The notes under the pieces were generated by a model. The model saw only the letters and a list, made by a program, of their open reading frames with translations. It ran no database searches and was not told the DNA's origin. From NCBI GenBank assembly GCA_947095945.1, contig CAMUQM010000145.1:1-5276 (forward strand): 5,276 nucleotides of DNA, read 5' to 3'. A program made the translations under genes and the position numbers. The DNA comes from an uncultured Prevotella sp. GTDB taxonomy: Bacteria > Bacteroidota > Bacteroidia > Bacteroidales > Bacteroidaceae. Numbering within the stretch: the first letter of the stretch is position 1; every line of letters begins with the position of its first letter. Of this stretch, positions 1-4,925 are shown one piece after another.

Positions 1-1400
1 ACCTGCTCTGGATGCTCATCCAACAAATGAATATCATCAGGATTTGGCATTGTAAATGGATGGTGAGTTGCCATCAAGCGCTGCTCTTCATCACTCCACT
101 CAAACAATGGGAAGTCAACAATCCAAAGACACTTAAATACATTCTTATCACGAAGTCCTAAACGGTCGCCCATCTCAAGACGTAGAGAACAAAGCTGAAC
201 GCGAGTCTTTCTAACATTGTCACCCGAAAGAATCAATACAAGGTCGCCATCCTTAGCACCTGTTGTTTCCTTAACCTTCAGCAACTGCTCCTCTGTATAG
301 AACTTATCAATAGAACTCCTAACAGTACCATCTGCATTGTACTTGATAAATACAAGTCCCTGAGCACCTACCTGTGGACGCTTCACAAAGTCTGTCAATT
401 CATTGAGTTGTTTACGGCTATATTCAGCACAACCGGGAACAACAATACCTCCAATATAAGTAGCCTCATCAAATACAGAGAAAGAACCTGTACCCTTCAA
501 ATCGTCCATCAGCTCGACAAACTCCATACCAAAACGCAAGTCTGGCTTATCAGAACCAAAACGCTTCATAGCATCGTGCCACTTCATCTGTTCCAACTTT
601 GGAAGCTCTACACCGCGAATCTCACGGAAGAGATGACGTGCCATTTCCTCAAACAGATTGATAACATCATCTTGATCAACAAATGACATCTCACAATCTA
701 TCTGTGTAAACTCTGGCTGACGGTCAGCACGCAAGTCTTCATCACGGAAACACTTTGCAATCTGGAAGTAACGGTCGAAGCCTGCAACCATCAATAGCTG
801 CTTCAGTGTCTGTGGACTCTGTGGAAGTGCATAGAACTGACCCGGATTCATACGTGAAGGCACAACGAAGTCGCGTGCACCCTCTGGTGTAGACCCGATA
901 AGGATAGGAGTCTCAACCTCCATAAACTGCGCAGAATCGAGGAAGTTACGAATAAGAATCGTCATACGGTGACGCAATTCCATATTCTTACGCACAGCCT
1001 CACGACGAAGGTCTAAATAACGATATTTCATACGGAGGTCATCGCCACCGTCCGTGTTATCTTCGATTGTGAAAGGAGGAGTTTCAGAACTGCTGAGCAC
1101 ATTCAATTCCTTGACAATAATCTCAATATCGCCTGTTGGATTCTTGCTATTCTTACTCTGACGCTCATTGACAATACCCTTAACTTGGATGCAATATTCA
1201 CGCCCTAACTTGTTAGCTTCACCACAAAGATCTGCATTGTCGGCCTCATTGAAAACTAACTGGGTAATACCGTAGCGGTCACGAAGATCAACAAAAGTCA
1301 TACCTCCCATTTTGCGTGCGCGCTGTACCCATCCAGCGAGGGTTACTTCCTTGCCTGCATCCGAAAGGCGCAGCTCTCCACAAGTATTTGTTCTATACAT
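1..1400 (-). CDS. aspS: Aspartate--tRNA ligase (AspRS), 3' end beyond the window
   Basis: Class II aminoacyl-tRNA synthetase that charges tRNA-Asp with aspartate in the cytoplasm. Reading the minus strand from ATG at 1400-1398 gives 466 uninterrupted codons with no stop before the window edge. Residues 1-100 are the OB-fold anticodon-binding domain (AGWVQRARKMGG, then FVDLRDRYG). KYRYLDLRR at 125-133 opens the catalytic domain, and FLDSAQFMEVETPIL corresponds to motif 1. ALPQSPQ at 191-197 and the motif 2 segment FRDEDLRADRQPEF at 218-231 are nearly invariant in bacterial AspRS. A GAD-type insertion follows, which marks the bacterial form of the enzyme. HHPFTMP at 446-452 is the last landmark seen. 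Motif 3, with the ATP-binding arginine, is missing because about 120 residues of a normally ~585-residue protein lie outside. No frameshift was seen in the parts translated. Its own promoter lies at 1489-1496, divergent from the DUF1573 gene. Confidence 0.98.
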   Translation of the reverse strand, partial: MYRTNTCGELRLSDAGKEVTLAGWVQRARKMGGMTFVDLRDRYGITQLVFNEADNADLCGEANKLGREYCIQVKGIVNERQSKNSKNPTGDIEIIVKELNVLSSSETPPFTIEDNTDGGDDLRMKYRYLDLRREAVRKNMELRHRMTILIRNFLDSAQFMEVETPILIGSTPEGARDFVVPSRMNPGQFYALPQSPQTLKQLLMVAGFDRYFQIAKCFRDEDLRADRQPEFTQIDCEMSFVDQDDVINLFEEMARHLFREIRGVELPKLEQMKWHDAMKRFGSDKPDLRFGMEFVELMDDLKGTGSFSVFDEATYIGGIVVPGCAEYSRKQLNELTDFVKRPQVGAQGLVFIKYNADGTVRSSIDKFYTEEQLLKVKETTGAKDGDLVLILSGDNVRKTRVQLCSLRLEMGDRLGLRDKNVFKCLWIVDFPLFEWSDEEQRLMATHHPFTMPNPDDIHLLDEHPEQ

Positions 1401-1488
1401 ACCTTATTATATGTTTGTTATATTTCACTTCTGCAATTAACAAAAAGGAATATCCCTTTCCAAATTGTTAGGATAAAATAATCTCCTG

Positions 1489-1496
1489 CAAAGGTA
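1489..1496 (-). promoter_or_regulatory. Bacteroidota -7 promoter box for aspS
   Basis: On the minus strand this reads TACCTTTG followed by CA, a full match to the Bacteroidota sigma-ABfr -7 consensus TAnnTTTG. A weak TGTTT lies about 21 bp upstream (1518-1522), where a -33 element would sit. Transcription would begin near 1484, giving a 5' leader of roughly 80-85 nt before the aspS ATG at 1400. The leader contains an imperfect AAGG/CCTT dyad around 1446-1459 but nothing recognisable as a T-box or riboswitch. Confidence 0.7.
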
Positions 1497-1578
1497 CAAA
1501 CTTTATATTAAAAATGGAAACACCTTATTAAAATATAAAGAAACTTCTGCAGGTTTTATTGTTAAGACAAGAGGCAAA

Positions 1579-1605
1579 AAGGAGTTAAAATAACAATATC
1601 TCCTT
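1579..1605. other. Inverted repeat between divergent promoters
   Basis: AAGGAG (1579-1584) and CTCCTT (1600-1605) form a 6-bp perfect inverted repeat around a 15-nt AT-rich centre. The centre holds a smaller dyad, GTTA-AAA-TAAC (1584-1594). The element lies upstream of the DUF1573 promoter and about 80 bp upstream of the aspS promoter, so it could be a regulator site. This is inference from position only; AT-rich DNA produces such dyads by chance. Confidence 0.25.
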
Positions 1606-1645
1606 AATTATTGTGAATTTTTAGCGAAACTATAAACTTTCTCAT

Positions 1646-1653
1646 TACTTTTG
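1646..1653 (+). promoter_or_regulatory. Bacteroidota -7 promoter box for the DUF1573 gene
   Basis: TACTTTTG followed by CA matches TAnnTTTG at every fixed position. The T-run and TTAG at 1618-1624, about 21 bp upstream, is only a poor -33 candidate. Transcription would start near 1657-1659, leaving a leader of about 32 nt. That leader is A/T-rich and has no Shine-Dalgarno sequence before the ATG at 1691, as is usual in this phylum. Confidence 0.7.
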
Positions 1654-1690
1654 CATCGAACTTAATAAATACAAATTAAATAAAGACGAC

Positions 1691-2077
1691 ATGAAAAAGT
1701 TCTTATTAATGACACTGATGTTAGTCTTCGGATTGACATTTGCAGTAGCACAGAATCAGGCAGAAATTAAATTTGATAAAGTTACTTATGACTTCGGCAC
1801 TTTCTCTGACGACAATCCAGTGCACAAGACAACGTTCACTTTCACTAATGTTGGTAAGGCTCCATTGGTGATTAACCAGATTGTTGCAAGTTGTGGTTGT
1901 ACAATACCAAGCTATGATAAGAAACCGATTGCTCCCGGTCAAAAAGGTACGATTGATGTGACGTATAACGGAACAGGCAAGTTCCCCGGGCACTTCAAAA
2001 AGAGCATTACCGTACGTACAAATGGAAAAGTAGAAATGACTCGTCTATACATAGAAGGTGTTATGACAGGTAAGTAA
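1691..2077 (+). CDS. Secreted DUF1573 domain protein
   Basis: A 128-residue exported protein of the DUF1573 family, which is abundant in Bacteroidota and has no established biochemical role. Residues 1-20 form a typical Sec signal peptide: MKK, a hydrophobic core, then AVA before Gln21, the likely cleavage site. The mature part (about 108 residues) is one Ig-like beta-sandwich: FDFGTF-like opening at 33-38 (YDFGTF), TFTFTNVGKAPL at 48-59, the family hallmark SCGC at 67-70 followed by TIPSYDKKPIAPGQKGTI, and a final beta region ending GVMTGK. Cys68 and Cys70 are the only cysteines, so a CxC disulfide or metal site is possible but unproven. No membrane anchor or lipobox is present, so a soluble periplasmic or released protein is expected. 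It appears monocistronic: its own promoter lies upstream at 1646-1653 and a strong terminator begins 12 nt after the TAA. The start is the only ATG that gives the signal peptide. Confidence 0.93.
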   Translation: MKKFLLMTLMLVFGLTFAVAQNQAEIKFDKVTYDFGTFSDDNPVHKTTFTFTNVGKAPLVINQIVASCGCTIPSYDKKPIAPGQKGTIDVTYNGTGKFPGHFKKSITVRTNGKVEMTRLYIEGVMTGK

Positions 2078-2088
2078 CTCCACTGGTA

Positions 2089-2140
2089 AAAATAGTAAAG
2101 CCAGCTTTTACACATCAGTAAAAGCTGGCTTTACTATTTT
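2089..2140. terminator. Perfect 23-bp inverted-repeat terminator, probably bidirectional
   Basis: The left arm 2089-2111 and right arm 2118-2140 are exact reverse complements around the 6-nt loop ACATCA. The centre of the stem is GC-rich (GCCAGC/GCTGGC) and the ends are A/T-rich, so either strand gives a stem running into a U-rich 3' side (CUUUACUAUUUU on plus). It starts 12 nt after the DUF1573 stop and would also stop transcripts arriving from the FHA gene at 2414. The symmetry and convergent position support a shared terminator. Confidence 0.9.
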
Positions 2141-2198
2141 GTAAACACTCCCACCTTAGAGTATTTTGTAATAAAAATTCACATCCTCATTCTTTATT

Positions 2199-2308
2199 GA
2201 TGCTTAATTGCATTCGAATTAAGCACCAATTGGCTTCTAAAAGATGCCCTTTTGAGACGTTACTAACGCCCTTTTGAACCCGAACAAAGCACCTTTTCTT
2301 GCACAATT
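2199..2308. repeat. Degenerate tandem array with exact 22-bp period
   Basis: Five successive 22-bp units begin at 2199, 2221, 2243, 2265 and 2287. Each keeps a core at the same phase: GATGCTTAATTG, AAGCACCAATTG, GATGCCCTTTTG, AACGCCCTTTTG and AAGCACCTTTTC. GCCCTTTTGA occurs exactly at 2246-2255 and 2268-2277, and CCTTTT starts at 2248, 2270 and 2292. A sixth, weaker unit may cover 2309-2330. The 10-nt tails are much less conserved. The first two units also form a 9-bp inverted repeat, TGCTTAATT (2201-2209) with AATTAAGCA (2217-2225). The rest of the convergent spacer (2141-2198 and 2331-2413) holds no gene or clear element. The units do not encode an open frame, and 22 is not a multiple of three. 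Function unknown; a dispersed intergenic repeat or a protein-binding array are the main options. Confidence 0.6.
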
Positions 2309-2413
2309 CAGCAACTAACTGATTTCCAAATGATTACAAAGTCAACAAAAAGATGTATTTTTTAAGGTTTTTAAGAGCGAATAACTCGCTTTGTTGTAAA
2401 ACATTTTCAAGCA

Positions 2414-2947
2414 TCATTCTTCATCTGGAGTATGAAGAATAATACTTGTTGCACCTATCGTAAAAAGCGTACCACCTTCTATCACACGACGCTCACGATC
2501 GCCGAGAATTACATTGTCTACAAACGTACCTGTATAAGATGGACCATCACGCAAAACATATTGCAACTTTCCTTGTTTGTCCTTGCTGACAGTAATAGAA
2601 CAATGGGTCATATCAACACTTGGGTCAACCGTCTCTATCGGACAGTTGATTGGATTTCCCTTCATATAACGGCCTATAACATTCTCACCCATCTGCAAAG
2701 GGATTACCTGACGGAAATGGAAAACATTCTCAATCACATGTAGAGAACCATACTTGTTTTCTGAAGCTTCACCTATTGGAGCATCGTTTTCTTCTTTTTG
2801 TGTTTTACGAAGTTTTGAAACACCTATACGGATTCCAAACTCCTTACTACACTGAGGACACTGGAAAACAAGACGTTGTCCTGACTTATATTTTGTTTCG
2901 TCAAAGGTAATAAAGTTATCACACTTCGGACATCTTACGCGCTTCAT
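2414..2947 (-). CDS. Zinc-ribbon and FHA domain protein
   Basis: A 177-residue cytoplasmic protein with two modules. Residues 1-42 are an MJ0042-type zinc ribbon, with CPKC at 6-9 and CPQC at 30-33 as four zinc ligands. A charged linker (45-66, rich in Lys, Glu and Asn) leads to a forkhead-associated domain at about 83-172. In the FHA domain GENVIGR (87-93) keeps the conserved Gly-Arg, DPSVDMTHCSI (108-118) aligns with the usual SRxH loop but has Asp-Met where Ser-Arg is expected, Asn145 sits in the FVDN segment, and GGTLFTIG (158-165) is a typical closing strand. FHA domains usually bind phosphothreonine peptides; the altered loop makes that uncertain. No signal peptide or membrane segment is present. 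The ATG at 2947-2945 places the first zinc knuckle at once, as usual for such proteins. It lies 186 bp downstream of the SPOR gene on the same strand, with a hairpin between. Its specific function is not known to me. Confidence 0.88.
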   Translation of the reverse strand: MKRVRCPKCDNFITFDETKYKSGQRLVFQCPQCSKEFGIRIGVSKLRKTQKEENDAPIGEASENKYGSLHVIENVFHFRQVIPLQMGENVIGRYMKGNPINCPIETVDPSVDMTHCSITVSKDKQGKLQYVLRDGPSYTGTFVDNVILGDRERRVIEGGTLFTIGATSIILHTPDEE

Positions 2948-2973
2948 ATAATAAAAGTAATTTTAATAAAAAT

Positions 2974-3003
2974 GCCCCTCACCTCCGAAGAGGAAAAAGA
3001 GGC
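2974..3003 (-). terminator. UUCG-capped hairpin with T-tract: terminator or attenuator
   Basis: On the minus strand, CCTC-TTCG-GAGG (2993-2982) is a 4-bp stem with a C(UUCG)G tetraloop. Outside it GCCTCTT (3003-2997) pairs with GAGGGGC (2980-2974), 7 bp including G-U pairs, across a small internal loop. The sequence ATTTTTATT follows directly, the form of an intrinsic terminator. It would end the SPOR transcript just before the FHA ATG at 2947. A weak -7-like TAGCCTTG (3028-3021) lies upstream; if it is used, the hairpin would sit in the FHA leader and act as an attenuator. The remaining gap up to 3133 holds only short chance-level dyads. Confidence 0.55.
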
Positions 3004-3133
3004 TCTCATAGAGAAACAAACAAGGCTAAACATAAATAAGTAATGAAAAGCCTTCTCTTAAAACATTATTGTGTGGATTCTATGTGCAAGAAAAGAATCT
3101 ACTCCCTCTCCTTTGGAAGCATTGGAAGTTACC

Positions 3134-4129
3134 TTACTTTCCTATCTCAATAACCCAAGCTTCCTTAAACTCCGTAGTATTATTAATGACCTTCATCTTT
3201 GCATAAGCTTCCTTCTGACTTGAAAAATAGCCATATAGAACCTTTATGCTTTCAGCACCCTCATAGACACGTGCATCAGTAAGTCCACTCTTCTGCAATT
3301 GATGAACAAAGGCACGTGCATTGCTTTCTGTTACGTGACTTGCCATAACGATTGCCCAATAATGAGAAGAAATAGTAGGAGTTGTCTGCTGAATCTTTAC
3401 ACCAGACACCTGATTCTTAGGTGTTAATGTATTAAGATGCTTAGATGCATTTGACGTATCGTCAGAATCGAAGATATTGTAAAGTACTCCACTCTTTATT
3501 TGCTGCTTATCGCTTACATCCTTTCGGCTTGAATCAGGGAAAGCGACAAGAAAGACTGCAGTAAGGAAGACCGCTGCAGCTGCAACATTACGCACTGCAC
3601 GCATGCTAATGCTAAGACGTTTATTTGCGGTATCGGAGTCATCAACATAAACAACACCCTGTTTTTGTGTCTTAACCCCTATCATATTAGGTGCAGACTT
3701 CTTTTCCGCAACAAACTTAGTGAAGTTAAAGCTACTCAAACCATAATATAATGGCGTTAAAATTCCACTTTCAAAAGGCTCGAACTCTAAATTACCATCA
3801 CTATTTCTTGAAAGACTTCCAAGATCATTCAACTCAAATAATCCTTCTTCATCTAATCTTTGATAAATCTCATCAACCTCAGTCTCTATCTGTCGCAAAG
3901 CTTCAGGATAGCTTAAATCGTAGGCATCTACATAAGATTGAACCAACAAAGAGTCGTTCATTCTAAGCTGTGCATTAAAGCCAAGCGTACGATAAGGTGG
4001 CAGGAATAAGCTATCCTGCTCATCATATCTTGCTGAAACATGATGGGCAACAAAGCCACCTAAACCCGGGACAATGACACAGTCATTCTCCAACAGAAGG
4101 ATTTCTATATGTCGGTCGAGTTTTATCAC
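3134..4129 (-). CDS. HU-CCDC81 pair and SPOR domain membrane protein
   Basis: Read from GTG at 4129-4127 the protein has 331 residues. Residues 1-57 (IKLDRHIEILLL, VIVPGLGGFVAHH, FLPPYRTLGFNAQL) fit the first bacterial HU-CCDC81 domain, and about 59-130 (NDSLLVQSY, EEGLFELNDLGSL, EPFESGILTPLYYGL) fit the second. HU-like domains of this clade are thought to act in protein or DNA scaffolding. A linker leads to one transmembrane helix at about 181-197 (AAAAVFLTAVFLVAF) preceded by Arg residues, which suggests an N-in, C-out topology. A spacer of about 55 residues follows, then a SPOR domain (256-330: HYWAIVMASHV, AFVHQLQ, VLYGYFSSQKEAYAKM), a fold that binds denuded peptidoglycan at division sites. 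A cell-division or envelope-linking role is inferred. An in-frame TTG at 4174 or GTG at 4171 would add 14-15 residues, but these lie across the promoter box at 4135-4142 and before the domain start. No in-frame ATG precedes residue 57. Confidence 0.88.
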   Translation of the reverse strand: MIKLDRHIEILLLENDCVIVPGLGGFVAHHVSARYDEQDSLFLPPYRTLGFNAQLRMNDSLLVQSYVDAYDLSYPEALRQIETEVDEIYQRLDEEGLFELNDLGSLSRNSDGNLEFEPFESGILTPLYYGLSSFNFTKFVAEKKSAPNMIGVKTQKQGVVYVDDSDTANKRLSISMRAVRNVAAAAVFLTAVFLVAFPDSSRKDVSDKQQIKSGVLYNIFDSDDTSNASKHLNTLTPKNQVSGVKIQQTTPTISSHYWAIVMASHVTESNARAFVHQLQKSGLTDARVYEGAESIKVLYGYFSSQKEAYAKMKVINNTTEFKEAWVIEIGK

Positions 4130-4134
4130 GTTTG

Positions 4135-4142
4135 CAAAATTA
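4135..4142 (-). promoter_or_regulatory. -7 promoter box at the start of the SPOR gene
   Basis: The minus strand reads TAATTTTG followed by CA, a full match to TAnnTTTG. Its last base is only 6 nt before the GTG at 4129, so transcription would start at or just before the start codon and give a leaderless or nearly leaderless mRNA. If the longer reading frame from 4174 is used instead, this box lies inside codons and is coincidental. Confidence 0.45.
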
Positions 4143-4205
4143 AATAATTTATTTGGAAGTGGCAAGTCCACCAACGTTAAATTCTTATTTGAATCACGAA
4201 AAAGG

Positions 4206-4226
4206 GAATAATTCTTCCGATAATCG
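4206..4226. promoter_or_regulatory. Two adjacent odd palindromes, candidate operator
   Basis: GAATAATTC (4206-4214) and CGATAATCG (4218-4226) are both perfect 9-bp palindromes around a central A. Their centres are 12 bp apart. They lie in the divergent spacer between the SPOR gene and rfbC, covering the region where the -33 element of the rfbC promoter should sit. A repressor or activator binding here would act on rfbC. No regulator family is suggested by the sequence alone. Confidence 0.3.
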
Positions 4227-4237
4227 ATAAAATTACT

Positions 4238-4245
4238 TATCTTTG
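4238..4245 (+). promoter_or_regulatory. Bacteroidota -7 promoter box for rfbC
   Basis: TATCTTTG followed by CA matches TAnnTTTG completely. No good TTTG-type -33 element is present 19-21 bp upstream; that position is T/C-rich and falls in the paired palindromes. Transcription would begin near 4249-4251, giving a leader of about 18-20 nt before the ATG at 4269. Confidence 0.68.
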
Positions 4246-4268
4246 CATTAAGAACTAAAAATAAAGCT

Positions 4269-4823
4269 ATGGAGTTTATTAAGACAGAAATTGATGGTGT
4301 TTGGATTATAGAAGCTAAGGTGTTTAATGACGAAAGAGGTTATTTCTTCGAGTCTTTCAAGCAGGCAGAATTCGACAAACACATTGGTTATCATGTTGAT
4401 TTCATACAAGACAACGAGTCTAAATCAAGCTATGGCGTTCTGCGCGGACTGCATTACCAAGAGGGCGATACTGCACAGGCTAAGTTAGTGCGTGTCATCA
4501 AGGGTAAGGTAGTTGATGTAGCTGTTGATCTTCGTAAGAGTTCGCCTACATTCGGCAAGTATGTTATGGTAGAACTGTCTGAAGACAACAAACGTCAGTT
4601 CTTTGTCCCACGTGGCTTTGCACATGGCTTCCTCGTACTTTCAGACGAAGCTATCTTCACATACAAGGTGGACAATGTCTATTCTCCACAGACAGAAGCG
4701 AGCCTCCGTTGGAACGATGAGACAGTAGGTATTGAATGGCCTATCAATGCAAAGGATGTCATACTTTCAGACAAAGACCTTAACAAGGGATTATCTTTGA
4801 AAGATGCAAAAGTATTTAAATAG
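4269..4823 (+). CDS. rfbC: dTDP-4-dehydrorhamnose 3,5-epimerase (RmlC)
   Basis: Epimerises C3 and C5 of dTDP-4-dehydro-6-deoxyglucose, the third step in making dTDP-L-rhamnose for surface polysaccharides; cytoplasmic, a cupin-fold dimer. At 184 residues it has the usual family length. DERGYFFESF (21-30) is the conserved N-terminal motif. GVLRGLHYQ (56-64) carries Arg59 and His62, the expected substrate-binding Arg and catalytic base. Lys72 in AKLVRVIKGKVVDVAVDLR, His119 in VPRGFAHGF (113-121) and Tyr132 in TYKVDNVYSP (131-140), the likely general acid, are all in place. LSDKD (166-170) supplies the Asp that normally pairs with the catalytic His. All key residues are present, so an active enzyme is expected. 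The rest of the rhamnose set (rfbA, rfbB, rfbD) is not in the window, so the gene is separated from them or they lie further downstream. It has its own promoter at 4238-4245 and is divergent from the SPOR gene. Confidence 0.96.
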   Translation: MEFIKTEIDGVWIIEAKVFNDERGYFFESFKQAEFDKHIGYHVDFIQDNESKSSYGVLRGLHYQEGDTAQAKLVRVIKGKVVDVAVDLRKSSPTFGKYVMVELSEDNKRQFFVPRGFAHGFLVLSDEAIFTYKVDNVYSPQTEASLRWNDETVGIEWPINAKDVILSDKDLNKGLSLKDAKVFK

Positions 4824-4860
4824 ACACAATATTTTTTACAAGACCAGACACTTTGAAACA

Positions 4861-4908
4861 GCGTTTGGCATAACACATTCATTAACGAACGCACAATTAA
4901 AGCGTTTG
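4861..4908 (+). other. Leader with mutually exclusive hairpins
   Basis: GCGTTTG occurs at 4861-4867 and again at 4902-4908. Between them, CGAACGC (4886-4892) can pair with either copy, 7 bp including one G-U pair in RNA. Only one pairing can form at a time. The segment fills most of the 102-bp gap between rfbC and the lipoprotein gene, and the second copy ends 17 nt before the lipoprotein ATG. There is no T-tract, so it is not an obvious terminator, and no TAnnTTTG box is present in the gap. Confidence 0.3.
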
Positions 4909-4925
4909 ACGATGTATCAGTAAAG

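Noticed and set aside
408..686. 92-codon plus-strand open frame inside aspS
   Set aside because: It is antisense to a clear, conserved aspS frame and its translation has no recognisable domain or signal.
1427..1551. 9-bp direct repeat ACTTCTGCA at 1427-1435 and 1543-1551
   Set aside because: Two short copies 116 bp apart with no shared context beyond the 9 bases; chance is a sufficient explanation.
1721..1993. 90-codon minus-strand open frame across the DUF1573 gene
   Set aside because: It lies wholly opposite a gene with signal peptide and family motif, and has no promoter or domain of its own.
2199..2308. CRISPR array
   Set aside because: The 22-bp units are degenerate with no identical repeats or 30-bp class spacers, and no cas gene is nearby.
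2376..2390. AGCGA-ATAAC-TCGCT hairpin after the FHA gene as its terminator
   Set aside because: The stem is only 5 bp and no U-run follows on the minus strand; the 23-bp stem at 2089-2140 is a far better terminator.
2432..2743. 103-codon plus-strand open frame opposite the FHA gene
   Set aside because: The composition looks like an antisense shadow (many Thr, Asn and Ile) and the minus-strand protein is well supported.
3751..3966. 71-codon plus-strand open frame opposite the SPOR gene
   Set aside because: It lies antisense within the HU-CCDC81 coding region and has no supporting feature.
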